Notes: generated by a model not told the origin, from the letters alone. Numbered from the stretch's first letter, positions 10,521-22,044 are shown. The stretch is 64,000 bases of DNA from Micropterix aruncella (GCA_944548615.1 OX155963.1:28227659-28291658), one strand, 5' to 3'. Numbers and translations are program-made.

Positions 10521-10612
10521 ATTTCATATATACAACGATATCCTGATGGATATCGTTGTGTATATGAAATGCCACCGCCACTAATACATCAGGTGATGTA
10601 CTGGTGGCGGTG
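10521..10612. repeat. Two hairpins back to back
   Basis: First: 23-bp arms at 10521-10543 and 10548-10570, one mismatch, 4-base loop TGAT. Second: 18-bp arms at 10573-10590 and 10595-10612, two mismatches, loop AGGT. Only two bases separate them, giving a cruciform-like double fold. Confidence 0.85.
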
Positions 10613-10624
10613 AGCCCCCAGCTG

Positions 10625-11763
10625 GCTTAGTTTTTGCAGTAGAATTGTGTGGTCAACGCAGTAATTGGAAAAATCGGTATAAATAACGTTCGCATGTTTA
10701 GGTTGGTCCACATTTCTAAAAAGATAGTCAATGAGCTCTGCCTGGCTGGTAGTCATAGAGCGCCCTGGATTAAAGCCGCGCTATCATGCATGACTCATGA
10801 CTGAAATGGAGTTGTGCATTTTGGTGTAGAAAATATTATCGAATAGCTTGCTAAAAAGGTAGATAACATGGCAATCGGTCTATAGTTTTTCGTACAACTT
10901 TCGGATCACCATTATCAATGGAACTCAAGGCCATGTTATTTTTTTTAAGAATCAGCTGTTTATTTGTCTTTCAGTAGTTTGTTTTTGCTCAAATATTTTC
11001 GTCTGTGCAACCATGACAATGTTGAAAATTTGCATTACTTTCAAATATGACATTCTGTGCCGTTGTTTTCTATTAGAGTTTCTTGCAGTCTGGCAATACA
11101 TTTACCGTAAATATGTACTGCTAAAAAATGCAATAAACGATGGAGAATCTCGTGATTGAATAACCAAGCCTGGTCAATCGCCGATCGCCACTGCTTCTGC
11201 ATGACAACGTATAACCACAGATTTCACTACAAACAGTCGCAAAGTTGCAGTAGTTGCGTCTGGAGACTCTTGGTTACCCACCGTACTTACCACCGTACCT
11301 GGAGGTACGGTGGTATTTTTTAGAATTTAGATAACTTTTTACAAGGGAAAAAATCAACTTTGAAAAATTGGTGAAAAACGCCTTCAAAGCATTCATTGGT
11401 TCCTGTCAAGGAGAGTTTTACAGCAGACGAATTAAGCAACTCCTATACTAAAATGATGAATCTGCATAGATAATAGAGGTCAATATTTCTATTAATTAAA
11501 TATATATTTTTTACACAAAGTTTTTGGCCTCAAATTTCACTTAGAGAACAGCAACTTCACAGGTAAGGACCCAATATTAGTGCTTCTTTCAAGATGGTCG
11601 GGAAACTACCTTCAGCAAGCGATCGCTGAAATATAATGCGGAGAGGAAGACCGAATTGTCGAGCGAAATGTTTATAAAGATTGGTGGCATTGCATCGCTC
11701 CCACTGACCTACTTTTTCCATGCTTTCGCCATAGAAGGCCGATTTACTTAAAATAATGGCCAT
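10625..11763 (-). pseudogene. LINE reverse transcriptase, N-terminal RT motifs, broken in two
   Basis: 11557-11763 reads FGLPLRIIFQRSLAEGSFPT then LKEALI, the region before RT motif 1. 10630-10935 continues with NGDPKVV, YRPIAMLSTF-like text, TTSQAELIDYLFRNVDQ and NVIYTDFSNY...VDHTIL (palm motif A region) across several frameshifts and stops. The order is right for one minus-strand element, separated by about 600 bp of unrecognised sequence, so either an insertion or a rearrangement split it. The YADD/FADD box is absent. Dead. Confidence 0.65.
11288..11315. repeat. Perfect 12-bp hairpin
   Basis: TACCACCGTACC and its exact complement with a 4-base loop TGGA. Confidence 0.8.
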
Positions 11764-11867
11764 ACAACCAAATTTTTCAGGACTTTTTATAATTATTCAC
11801 TTCATTAAATATATGATAAAAATACACTATTTTATCTTAAAAACAAGCAGTATTCTATCCCTCTTAG

Positions 11868-12345
11868 CTATTTATTTTTATTTTTATTTATTTATTTGAA
11901 TTATCAAAATAACCATTTACAATAAGTATAATATTAAAACAAATGGCAAAAACTTTTCTCTTTCATTCACTGGCTAGAGCTCCCAAACTGGGATGTACCC
12001 GTTCCAGGGCAAGAAATTTATATAATAACATTTAAAACGAGGGTCGATGAATCAACCAAACACAAAAAAAATAAACAATAAAATATATATAATAATAATA
12101 AATATATATAATAATGAAAATGTAATAAAAATTACAATATTATATAGGAAATAGAAATACTAAATACATTAAAATACACATATAAACTTGCAACAGCCAT
12201 TTATTTATTTTGCTTTTAAACAAATGGCAATTGGGGCTGGTTTTTATATCACTGCTTAATTTATTGTAAAGTCTTGTAGCTATGAAAGAGTAGTGTCGCT
12301 GTCCGAAAGTCGTCTTCATCCTAGGTACATTCAAATTATCGCTCA
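11868..12345 (-). mobile_element. LINE 3' end with (TAAA)-type tail
   Basis: The plus strand starts with a TTTATTTTTATTTATTTATTT run, i.e. the A-rich tail of a minus-strand element; then a 3' UTR; then a reading frame (12140-12334, minus) with MNVPRMKTTFGQRHYSF and ATRLYNKLSSDIK, the standard C-terminus of CR1/Jockey-like LINE proteins. 5'-truncated copy. Confidence 0.7.
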
Positions 12346-12553
12346 GGAGTGATATTCAAATTATCACTCTATGAATTGTTAAAATAAGCACTGCGTACGG
12401 GGCGGGGCGTTTTTATAATTACTCAGGTAAATCAAGATTTTTAGCCGAAAAGGGAAAAGATATGGGCGGAGCATTGACGTTGAGATAAAGAAACGACCTT
12501 ATAGAGTCAGTTGCTGTGAACTATATATCGCTACTGCCGTGATATTTTTTAAG

Positions 12554-12751
12554 ATGCCGCGTTTGTCCGATTTCTCAGCACGAGAAATCGCTGATCTTCG
12601 TTATTGCTATGAGTTGTGTCGAAGATTAGCAAGAGCTGCACGCGCTGCATATACAGTTGCATTTCCGAATCGCCATAAAGTATAATCTGCGCGTAATATG
12701 CAAGAAATACATAGACGACTTTGTAACGTTGGCCTCGAGATAACACTTGAA
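12554..12751 (+). pseudogene. Helix-turn-helix remnant (DUF4817-like transposase N-terminus)
   Basis: ATG at 12554 opens a frame reading MPRLSDFSAREIADLRYCYE, then an R/A-rich helix, AYTVAFPNRHKV and a stop; without changing frame it continues ARNMQEIHRRLCNVGLE. The pattern (short acidic helix, A/R-rich helix, FPNRH, then IHRRL) is that of the N-terminal HTH found in insect transposase-like proteins under the DUF4817 name. One in-frame stop and no downstream catalytic domain: a remnant. Family call from memory. Confidence 0.55.
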
Positions 12752-12754
12752 ATT

Positions 12755-13569
12755 AATTATCCAAACAATCTGTGAAAAAAAAACCATTTCCTTGCGATTC
12801 CGATAAGATTTCCCGTTAGACTTACAGAATATATCATTAATAATAATATAAACAAAATTTCTGAAATTTGGATACGCCTAAAGAAAAATAAAATTATAAT
12901 GATTAATAATTATTTCGACTTTATATATTTTTTTGAAAGATATACCCTAACTAAAGTAATCATTAACGGAAGGAAGCTTTATGGTGAAAATAATAATAAA
13001 AACCACTTACATGGTAAACAAAGAGTCCTATAGGATCGGATTTAGGAACGCATATCGTATCAGAGGGCTCGCTCCTCTGAACGCTTAGATCGGAGGAGAT
13101 CGTCGATCGAGAGAATTTCCACTCGTGCTGCCTCTACAATCTGTACCGGCGCACTCGGTCAGGCCAGGCCAGATCGGACAGAAATTGCATCGGAGTTATT
13201 CTCACAGGCGATGCGATGGACTGATTTAATTAACAGGTCCTACAACCTTGGTGTGCCGCTCCGAGCAGGCGATCAACCCACTTGCTTTCTTTCTTTCGAT
13301 ATCATTTTAAACCCTTTTTCTCGGTTTCAGGCACTTTTTAAAGTGAGGCCAGGTGAAAGGGTCTTGTTATATTAACTTCTTTTAATTTACTTTATTTAAT
13401 AATAAACCAGTTAATAGGAATACCTACAATTGGTAGAGTTAACATTTTACAAAGTAACAAAATTAAATAAAATAACTACTGGAATATGTCTAAAAGTAAC
13501 TATTTATATTATAGGGAATACAATACATATAAGAAGGTTGAATATTCAAGCGCAGATTTTCTATGTTAT
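12755..13569. other. Unassigned; moderately GC-rich patch at 13030-13370
   Basis: 12755-13020 is AT-rich. 13030-13370 is more GC-rich, with GATCGG words repeated (13035, 13089, 13172) and a splice-acceptor-like TTTTTCTCGGTTTCAG near 13314-13330. No frame long enough to support an exon. Confidence 0.35.
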
Positions 13570-13936
13570 ATACACCGTGAGTTTTTACTTGGAGGGGATC
13601 CGGCATCCTTGGAGGGGGAGAATCAGTACGAGCAAAAAACCAACTTTTGATTTAAAAAAAAATGTGAAACACAACAAAAGCGTTGAGCCCGATGCGTTAT
13701 CTAGCGGTAGGTAAAATATTTCTGAATATTGTTTATTAGCAATATTTTATCTACCGCTAGATGGCGCAGCCGCTAAACGCTTCTTAAACTTTTTTTCAAT
13801 TGATAAGACTTAAAAATATATAAGCAAAAAATTTTTTTTTATTATCTCAAAAATGTTTTATCGAAAGTTGATCACTTGCTCGTATTGATTCACACCCTGC
13901 AATGATGCCGGTAGGTATCTTAAAACTCACCCTGTA
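13570..13936. mobile_element. MITE-A, copy 2 (best preserved)
   Basis: Left end ACACCGTGAGTTTTTA, right end reverse-complemented ATACAGGGTGAGTTTTAA; arms continue with CCGGCATCCTTGGAGGGGGA and AATCAGTACGAGCAA on the left against CCGGCATCATTGCAGGGTGT and AATCAATACGAGCAAG on the right. Centre: TAGCGGTAGGTAAAATAT ... ATATTTTATCTACCGCTA. TATA at each outer edge is compatible with TA targeting. Confidence 0.8.
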
Positions 13937-13959
13937 TAATTAAAAAATATTTTCTACAA

Positions 13960-14105
13960 CTCCAATTGTCTATAAGTCCAATATTTCGATAATAAAGTAT
14001 GACTAGCGCGTCCTCTGTTCGACCGATTGCAACAACTTTTCAACTCTCGCCATGACCAAATGATGCCTGCATGCCAAATTTCAGCTCAATCGGATAAAGA
14101 ATTTG
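13960..14105 (+). mobile_element. SINE-Y repeat, partial
   Basis: Contains AGTATGACTAGCGCGTCCTC, ATGACCAAATGATGCCTGCA and TTTCAGCTCAATCGGATAAA in family order. Confidence 0.6.
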
Positions 14106-14139
14106 ACCGATGCGTGGACCTATTTTTTGTGGCATGTAT

Positions 14140-14415
14140 ATAGTAATGCTGACGTCACGCATTCTATTGTTAAGCAGTCTGACCATTTGTTTGGAGTCCG
14201 GTATTGCATCAACTGTCTACTGATGAATGTTCAGCTTTTCCAAAACACTTTAAAGGTACTTATTAAAATTACACCTTTCCTAGTACGCCAGTGCCAGGTG
14301 TTCTGGAGTCTGGCCTGCTGACTCTACATCAGCATTATATGGTCGAGATAGTGTCTGATCTGAAAGTACTATCAGGTTTTACAAAACTATCGCACTTTTC
14401 TGTCGCTGACTCTTT
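14140..14415. mobile_element. MITE-B, one arm only
   Basis: Matches the right arm of the complete MITE-B at 50141-50745: TGATGAATGTTCAGCTTTTC then CAAAACACTTTAAAGGTACT, GTCTGGCCTGCTGACTCTAC, TGTCTGATCTGAAAGTA, CACTTTTCTGTCGCTG. The opposite arm is absent. Confidence 0.65.
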
Positions 14416-14439
14416 GACTAAATGTCTCTGCGATGAGTG

Positions 14440-14985
14440 AAATGCTGGCACGCGTTACTAATTTCATGATATCTCTTTAACTATACCACCTAAAAACTTA
14501 CAGCAAATATCTAATTTTATATTTATTTAACACCCGTGATAATGGAATAATTTATTTGGATAATCATTCTTATTTTATTTTTAATGTCTTCATAAACACT
14601 GCCTATTTATTTTTCTTATTTTTTTCAGATATAAAAGCTGTTTTTGTAGCTTAAACATAAGTCTTTTTAAGGCAGATGTTTTTGTTTCATCTTATTTTCA
14701 AATATAATAAACCGTTTCGTTAGCGCACGCCGATAAAACAACTCAACAACTCACCAGCTCATTTTTCTCCGACTTGATTTACAAATATTGTGATTGCGTA
14801 TTAAAAACCAACATTTATCGCAGTAAAATATGTTTTGTAGTAGGTACTCGTCAATAATTGAGCTTTCTATTAGTGCAAGAATTTTTGAAATCGGACGAGT
14901 TGTTTCGGAGATTATTGTCTACATACAAACTTACAAACTGACAAACTTACAAATAATACTTCTTCATAATATTAGTATAGACTAA
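14440..14985 (+). repeat. Dispersed repeat W, copy 1
   Basis: About 540 bp collinear with 46215-46770: GCACGCGTTACTAATTTCAT then GATATC, TTTAACACCCGTGATAATGG, CTCCGACTTGATTTACAAAT, GAGCTTTCTATTAGTGCAAG, ending ATAATATTAGTATAGA. The ending ATATTAGTATAGA is shared by a widespread insect interspersed repeat type (general knowledge). No coding. Confidence 0.65.
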
Positions 14986-15096
14986 TAAAACGAATCGACG
15001 AAATGAAGGAAAAGTGACATGTCAACGAAATCACGAAAATTTTCCAATTATTGAAACAATACGATGTCAAGTACTAAGACATATTTTCTTCTAATG

Positions 15097-15564
15097 TTTA
15101 CTGTCAAGTACCTACCTATAGGTGAATACAATTAAATTATTTTAAGTTATTTATTCGTTTTCTAATTGATTTAATGTTAATATTAGTAATAATTATTAGC
15201 CTTAAAATGACTTCACAATACAATGGTATAATTCGGCAAAAAATACGTGCGCGTGGCTTTTTTGTGATGCCCGGATCGTTTCTCATGTTATGCATCCTGT
15301 TACTTATCGCATCGTCCATATAACGCAATGCGTAAAATCGTTTCTGATGTTATGCATCCCGTTAAAAGTTACGGGCTGAATTCCATCAGAAACGTTTCGC
15401 GCATCACATCAAGCCACTCGCACATCATTTTTGCCGAATTTCACTATTGTCAAGCCATTTTAAGTCAAATAAAGTTTAGTAATATTTGCAATAAATCAGT
15501 TAGGAAACGGATACATAAATTGTTTTAATTATATTTACCTATAAATAGGTACTTCACAGTAAAT
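15097..15564. mobile_element. MITE-C, fold-back element with ~150-bp imperfect arms
   Basis: The left arm reads TTTACTGTCAAGTACCTACC, later TATAATTCGGCAAAAAATAC then GTGCG.GTGGCTT; the right arm reverse-complemented reads TTTACTGTGAAGTACCTATT, GAAATTCGGCAAAAATGATG then TGCGAGTGGCTT. The middle carries two copies of CGTTTCT.ATGTTATGCATC. Frames at 15137-15528 are shadows of the two arms. Confidence 0.7.
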
Positions 15565-16578
15565 AATTAAAAGAACATGTCTCTTCCACTTTTATTTTAA
15601 AAAATGCATCAATCAAGAAGTTTGCAAACCTTTTAAAAAATCAGCAGAACTAAACTAAATAATAAATAATGAATGCCAACACACGAATAAAGGTCCAGTA
15701 AAGGAGGGTACGCGTCGGAGCAAAGCTCGCCAAGGAAAGCACAGACAGTTTAAGTGGTCTTATTAATGGGCGATACAACATCCGCGGAATCATTACACAA
15801 TCGACTCGGCAAAAAATCGACTTATCCTCTGTCATATCGATGCAAAGTCATTCCGATTCAGGCGGCAATGTAATATATTAATATGTGTAACTTGTTTAGT
15901 ATCTCACATTCTATTAGGATATTTATTGTATCGGCTTTTGTTAGAGAAAAAGGTAATAAGGGATTCATATTTCGGTAAGAGATTTACGAATATTTTAATT
16001 TGTCTCTAATCTGTTCTTAAGCTTACTTTCAGTATTTTGACTTAGACCTGTTTTACCTAGATCATTTGATTTTAGCTACAATACAAAGTGAATTAGATCA
16101 ATTATTAGGTCAATGCCTATGGATATACTGTTTTTTAAAGGAAATATAGGGCATTTTCAAATTGAAAAGTATATATTTAATAAGTTGAAATTGATCCTTA
16201 TTATCTATGCAGTTTAAACATTTCAATAAAGTTGGCTAATGTCTATTTGGAGTTCGTTCAGCTTTCGTTGTTCATCAGATTTTCAGATCAGACACGTGTC
16301 GTGCCTGACCGTAAGAAGTTGTAATGGATAACAAGCACCAGACCATCATACCGTAGCCACGAGCTCCTTTTATCTGAACTAAGCGAAATCAGCTCGTTCC
16401 TAAGATGCGATTCGGCTGTGTAATGTTAAGATTTTTTATTAAGACGCCTTTAGCCTCATATAGTAAAATAATTAAAAAAAAAACACTTGAGTTATAGGCG
16501 GGGCGACATTTAAAAAAAACCTCTTTAAATGAGATCTGACTGCAAATCGTGAGACATTTGGATTCCGGGCGATTTAAG
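15565..16578. other. AT-rich, nothing recognised
   Basis: No family words, long frames or inverted structures were found apart from small AT palindromes. Confidence 0.4.
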
Positions 16579-16776
16579 TTTCCTGGACCCGAATCTGCCC
16601 GGTTCTAATTTGAGTTTCCTGGACCCGAATCTGCCCGGTTCCAAGTTAGATTTTGCCTTGTAAGCTTCAAAATGGAGTCCAAGAAGGTCTAGATGGTCCA
16701 AGGAGTTCAAGATGGAGTCCAGAAATCACCATCCAGGGTAAGAGTCCAAGAAATCTTACCCTGGATGGTGATTTCT
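16579..16776. repeat. 36-bp direct duplication followed by a perfect 22-bp hairpin
   Basis: TTTCCTGGACCCGAATCTGC begins at 16579 and again at 16615 (36-bp period). Just downstream, AGAAATCACCATCCAGGGTA plus AG (16721-16742) is repeated as an exact reverse complement at 16755-16776 with a 12-base loop. Confidence 0.9.
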
Positions 16777-16854
16777 GTTCACCATCTCTTAAAATTCCTT
16801 TAATACTAATACTTTAATTCCTTTAATACTTGAGATACTAATAAGCCAAGTAGT

Positions 16855-16965
16855 TGTCGACCTGATGTCTTAAACCCATGACTCGATCCGCCGGCCACCC
16901 GATCCCGGGTGACCGGGGCGGGAAAAGGACGTCGCGGTCCGACGCCCTATTCGACGGTTCGATTA
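16855..16965 (+). repeat. R670-related (type 2) fragment
   Basis: Shares TCGATCCGCCGGCCACCCGA then TCCCGGGTGACCGGGGCGGG with the type-2 unit at 29210-29262. It is GC-rich in an AT-rich setting and has no conserved 3' end. Confidence 0.45.
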
Positions 16966-17712
16966 AAAAATAAAAATAAAAAGTTTATTAATAGATAATA
17001 CTTATGTAATAATAACTACAGATTTTTAAAAATACGTAATATATTTAAACACATGTTTTATGAAATATAAAATATTAAACACTTAAAAACCCTTCGAGTA
17101 GCGACATAATTTCATGGCAGACCGAGGCAAATTATTGGAATTTCTTGCAATATCGCCGCGCTCGACTAAAAGTACTATAACTATGGAACTACTACATATA
17201 TCAATCATAAAAAGGAAAACTTTATAATGATTGCATTGAAATTTTATATATAGAATATTGAAATCTCAATTTCTAAAACAGTTAGATAACTTTGAATAAA
17301 TATAAGAAAGTCGGAAAAGTGAAAAAAACTCGGCATTTCTAAATTGTAGGTACTTGTCTTACGGCAAAATACGGAACCCTATTTAGAAATTGTAAATACT
17401 ATCGTGATGTTTATTAGATTCCCTATCAAATGTAATATTTTGTTTTGCCTTTTTACATACAAAAATATTTTGATATTAGCTAATAAAAACCAATAAAAAT
17501 TTTGATGATTTCTCGAAAAAAAAAATGATGATGTTTGACAATGGAAATATCCGCAAAATGACGCGCCATTATTATAGCGGCCGTCTATGTATCTATGGTA
17601 ATAATGAGATATTTGGTATGGATTTTAAGATGCGTTCGAATTAGAAAATAATATTACTGTGAATAGTAATATAGGTACTCATAGATAGAATATTTTAAAC
17701 AAATTAAACCAC
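16966..17712. other. AT-rich, nothing recognised
   Basis: No supported feature; several A-rich tracts, and GCGCCATTATTATAGCGGCC near 17562. Confidence 0.4.
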
Positions 17713-17857
17713 ATATAAAATCGAAGACTATCGCGGTTGTTTGACATTATAAATAGGATAGATACAAATTTACCGCGTGAAATTTGTAGCAGCCAACGTT
17801 TCGGTGACGTTGCAGCCGCCGTTGTCTAGGGTAGACTGAGGTCTACCCTAGACAACA
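17713..17857 (-). mobile_element. Penelope-like terminus, copy C, ending in a perfect hairpin
   Basis: TATAAAATCGAAGACTATCG, TTGACATTATAAATAGGATA, CCGCGTGAAATTTGTAGCAG then CCAACGTTTCGGTGACGTTG in the same order as copies A and D. It ends in GTTGTCTAGGGTAGAC (17821-17836), TGAG, and the exact complement (17841-17856). Immediately after comes R670-related sequence. Confidence 0.7.
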
Positions 17858-17871
17858 ACGGTGGTGCCCGG

Positions 17872-18065
17872 ACTAATCTGGTTGCAACTAGAATTGAGGG
17901 CGAGAGTGTCTGCCCGCTGGATGATTTGGTTATCCCGCGGTAAGGCTTTGTATCTTACGGGCGAGTGGCGTAACTAGACAGTGAACTCTTTTCGTCGCAA
18001 GTCTTCTAGGCTCATCTCACGGGAGATTCTGAGGTGACGGTTTCGCCCGTTGTAGTTGACAGCTC
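17872..18065 (+). mobile_element. R670-related 3' fragment
   Basis: Ordered R670 words: GACTAATCTGGTTGCAACTA, CGCGGTAAGGCTTTG, TTACGGGCGAGTGGCG, CGCAAGTCTTCTAGGCTCA, ending GAGGTGACGGTTTCGCCCGT then TGTAGTTGACAG. Divergent from the young type-1 copies. Confidence 0.65.
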
Positions 18066-18134
18066 TCATTGTATAATTAATAGCTACATGTACCTGTTAC
18101 ATACAGTTATGCAATAAAAATCTCTCTCTCTTCC

Positions 18135-18740
18135 TATTTTAATTTATTTTATTTTATTTTCTTAAGGATAACTTACAGCCAATAATTTTGTAATGAACAA
18201 AAATAGGAGCTTAGAGCCATTTATAAGTTATTACTGATAATGACAATAATAATAACGTGAATTTAGAACTGATATTAAGCATAAAGAAGATATTAAACAA
18301 GAAGATACTAAATTGTACAGTAGAAAACATGTTGACATAAACAAGACTGTAATAAAAGAAGAAAATGCTAAGCGTGGTCATCACAAAATCGCCCTACAAC
18401 CTGCTTCCTTATAGTATCTATATTAGTGAAAAAGGGGTCAATATTCAGGTGTTGAAAGTTTCGCATAACCTTATAAAATAAGAATTACGCCTATATTTGG
18501 TTCTAAAGCCAGGTACAAGAAGGAGTGCCCTATTCTAAGTGCCCGGCTAGGAGTGCGGAGAGATATTTTAGATAGTAGTTCAGGACAATCAATCGAGCCA
18601 TTTAAAATTCTTAGTAAAAGTGAGATGTCAGTTATGTTTCTTCGCAAAGCCAATGGCAGCAAATGATGGCGGATACAACGAGAATAGTAGTCTGGATCAC
18701 GTATACGACATTTATATTCTATGTAGTGCAGAAATTTTCA
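18135..18740 (-). mobile_element. LINE 3' end with RT C-terminal remnant
   Basis: A TTTATTTTATTTTATTTTC run (plus strand) is the tail. A 3' UTR follows, then a minus frame (18471-18740) with YKCRIRDPDYYSRCIRHH, ITDISLLLRILNGSIDCPEL and LLSKISLR, matching by layout the C-terminal part of the RT protein at 61884-63364. 5'-truncated, with a stop near 18470. Confidence 0.6.
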
Positions 18741-18824
18741 TCTATCCTAAATAATATTTGAAATATATAAAACACACGCATTTTCTGAAATAAATGGTTT
18801 CGGAAAATTGTTACATTTATTACA

Positions 18825-19250
18825 TTTTATTACACGACTGCCCAATAAAAGAGAATAATGTGTTCAGGGTTCATTTATGTATGTTTTCCGTTTTTATTTC
18901 ACCATAACTTCCATTTAGAAGTGTGTATTGTTATGTCATCCCTGGTGACGACAGAAGTGTGTGACGTTATGTCATCCCGAGTGTAATAGCGTACCACCTT
19001 AACTCTCCAAGTAGTTGTCTAAATGTCCAAATTTTGTCTGCGTTGATATTGCTCTATTGCGCTGTGTTTTATTTCTGGGGATAATATCTCTTTTACCTTT
19101 TAAAACGACTTCCCAACAAAAAACGAAGGCAATATGTTCAGGGTTCATCTATGTATATTTTCCGTTTCTTTATTCCACCATAGCCTCTAAACGCTCGAAC
19201 CGATTTAGAAGTAATTGGTATTGTTAGAATCGTTGATAACCCGAGTGGTT
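18825..19250. repeat. Two direct copies of a ~140-bp repeat
   Basis: CGACTGCCCAATAAAAGAGA then ATGTGTTCAGGGTTCATTTA, TGTATGTTTTCCGTTT, near 18835, recurs near 19105 as CGACTTCCCAACAAAAAACG, TATGTTCAGGGTTCATCTAT, GTATATTTTCCGTTTC. Both are followed by ACCATA and TTTAGAAGT words. Function unknown. Confidence 0.5.
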
Positions 19251-19882
19251 GATCAAATATTAAGTAAATAGTTATCTAGACGTCCGAATCTCTAAATGTC
19301 AACAAATTAACATAAATATATCGTGTTTAGTTGTTAGTCTGATTGAGTATATTCCGGAAATATACATGTAAGTATGTATATTTCGGTATACCTACACATC
19401 TAAATATATACATGCATATATGGATAAATATATAAAACCACAAATTTTTCATATAAAACCAGTAATACAAATAATTATAAATACAATATTTCACGTTTGT
19501 AACGGCAGTCGTGTTTTTTATTATTTTTAATATATTTACGTGTTTTGTTTATGCGATGTGTTGTTTTGGCGCCTATTCTTTCCGCTGATCTCTCACAATA
19601 GACGATTTCAACAATAATACGGATTGTGCAGCGTTGCGTTTCATTGATGTTGTGAAAAGTGACAGGATTCCTGACGCCATGCGGCGCCGGCGCTCGGGCA
19701 CGTGCAAAAATGCGCGCAACATTTGCGAGGCAAGTGAAGATTGCGTCTACTCTCGCAGCCGCGCCCTCGGGCCCAAATTGCACCGCGTTTCCTACTAGGT
19801 AAACCATTCGCCGCATAGCCTTATGACACTAGACACTTCTATAATAATAAAATATATTATTTGCCGATAGACAAGCGCAGCA
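19251..19882. other. Unassigned; CpG-rich patch at 19660-19815
   Basis: A 113-codon open frame (19475-19816, minus) runs through the CpG-rich patch but shows no domain, and its lower half is AT-rich intergenic-like sequence. I do not call it a gene. Confidence 0.35.
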
Positions 19883-20463
19883 GATTTATTCAGGGGCGGA
19901 TCTATATAAGGGCTTTTTGGACTGCAGCCCAGGGCCCCGTGGTTATAAAGGGCTCCAGCCTCCATTGAAAACAATGGACAATATTGTGAACCAAGTTCCT
20001 GCCGAGTCTAGTGCCTTGTGAATAGGTAACTAGTAATGAATATTGGTTTAAATTTTACTTATATTAACTAGCTTTACAATTATTATCCATAATTGATTAA
20101 TTATGCTACTAATTACATATTATTACAAGTAGTGTTAATGTTGTTTAGTTTAATGTTGTTTAGTAGCAATAGCATTAGTATTAATGTTGTTTAGTAGCAA
20201 CGTTTTCTTACGCTAATCGATTTGTCTATTTTTAGAGAAAAGTTAAATGTCTTACAGTTGTGTTTGTGTGACTGTCATATTAAACAAATTAAATATTATA
20301 TTGTCCTCTTTCTTTCCTATATTATGTACCTAGTGACCTAGACATCATTATCAAAAAATCAAAGTTTTTTGACAAAATGGCAATTAATTGATTTATTAGG
20401 CAGGCCCCCAAGTAATAGATAACCGAGGCCCCCACAAATACACGGTCCGCCCCTGGATTTATT
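19883..20463. mobile_element. hAT-type MITE with exact 8-bp TSD
   Basis: GATTTATT at 19883-19890 and again at 20456-20463 flanks a 565-bp element. Left end CAGGGGCGGATC; right end reverse-complemented CAGGGGCGGACCG. Both subterminal regions carry GGGCCCC-type boxes. CAGGGGCGG ends plus an 8-bp TSD fit the hAT superfamily. No coding capacity. Confidence 0.85.
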
Positions 20464-20599
20464 TGATCGACATAATTATGCCACATGATAACAACTTCCA
20501 CAAGATAAAGGTTGCTTCAATCCGCGATAAATTCGAATAAGAATTAGCGCTAACGTCAAGTACTGGCCGCGCAAGCGACTATATTACAGTGACCAGACT

Positions 20600-20815
20600 C
20601 TAGAATGAAGAAATTCGTCCAAATCTAGTAGCCATCGTGAGAGGACGCCCGACTGGAGGCGTTTCGCAGTGCCACTCGGTTCAGGTTTAGCCTCTGGCGG
20701 GCATGTGGCGCAGCTTGACTGTGGATTGATTTCGTCCGTTTAAAGAAAATTAACAGTTTTTAAAACTTCCTTGGATGGCAGGTTCATCCGCAGCAATTGA
20801 CACCTCGAGCACAGT
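20600..20815 (+). repeat. R670-related divergent fragment
   Basis: CCTCTGGCGGGCATGTGGCG then CAGCTTGACTGTGGATTG, TTTCGTCC, AAAACTTCCTTGGATGGCAG and GGTTCATCCGCAGCAATTGA follow R670 order but at lower similarity. Confidence 0.5.
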
Positions 20816-21364
20816 ATAATAACACCCAGTAATTTCACTCAAGAGCTACAAGGCATGCGGGAAGAGGGTGCGATAGAAGTGGGGCGAGGAGTAAGTCATG
20901 TCGCGTCCTTAGGCCCATAGTTACGGCGCTGTGGGCGCAGTTTGGGTCAGCTCTTACTAATCTTTTTTTGTGGAGATTTACGACTCGACACCATATGATA
21001 TTTTCAGAACAAATCGGTAGCATAATAGCATCTGTCGTATTACGCATAATCGCATAATCATATTACGATTTGTGGTAGCCCTTAAGACTGCGCCGACCAT
21101 AATTCACGTGCCCTAAATAGGTATTTAACGCAGCACACCGGTTGGCGCCAATCGTCGCGACGATATGGCGCGCCGAATATCGTCGCCTAAACAAAAGTAC
21201 AGTGTAAGTCAAAATTAGATATTTTACAGAAAAAGCAGAAAACTGAGTCATTGTTAACTATTTCGTCTTATATTATATTTATATTTAACTATATCACAGT
21301 AATTTATATAAACGATATCATAATAATTTGAATACAGGTCTCTGATTGTGCGGTTATGAGGCGG

Positions 21365-21908
21365 GGCCGTCCACATATTACGTAATCACGTTTTTGGGAT
21401 TTTCTACCCCCCCCTCCCTCCCACATGTTTACAGACGTAATCTGCGGCCTTACCCCCCCCCCCCCAAGATTACGTAATCAACCGAATTTGTGTAAAATGT
21501 GAAAATTCGTAGATAAGATATTTCACTCCAACCATCGTTTCAAGCTTTGGATATTGGAAGACTTTTTGTACAGGAGATTATTCAACATGGAAACCAAGTT
21601 AAAACTTATCTGAAACTTTTTTTCATATAGGCCTTTGTTACTAAGAAAAAAAAACTTGAAGACCTGAATTTTAAAAATAAAACCCGCTTTTTGTCGGTAA
21701 CCTTGACCTCAACAAAAAAAGTCATGTATAACTTTAAACTCAATTTCTCATATTGAACAATATTCCAAAATAAAAAAAAACTGTTTAATTTTTAAAAAGT
21801 AGATACGATATTTCACACCAACCATCGTTTCACGCTTTGGATATTAGAAGACTTTTTGGACAGGAGATTATTAGATTATTTGGACAGGAGATACGTAACA
21901 TTTGAAAC
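21365..21908. repeat. GGGGCCGTCC-type repeat with C runs, then a ~90-bp direct duplication
   Basis: 21365-21480: GGGGCCGTCCACATATTACG, two poly-C stretches, and AGATTACGTAATCA at the other side, a layout seen in widespread arthropod MITEs. Then GATATTTCAC.CCAACCATCG then TTTCAAGCTTTGGATATT at 21520 recurs at 21807, 287 bp later, each followed by GGAAGACTTTTT..ACAGGAGA. The second copy carries a further short TTATTTGGACAGGAGA duplication. Confidence 0.55.
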
Positions 21909-22044
21909 CCTTCCAGAGAGTAACTCCCTTTATTGAGGGTGCATTTACAGGACTGGCAATGAATCTCTTATGGTTTACGTGCTAAGTTCATTTAGTTATT
22001 TTGGACTACCCCGAACATCGTAATATATTATAAATACATACAAG

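Noticed and set aside
19475..19816. 113-codon gene on the minus strand
   Set aside because: Half CpG-rich, half AT-rich intergenic text, no domain, no splice or promoter support.
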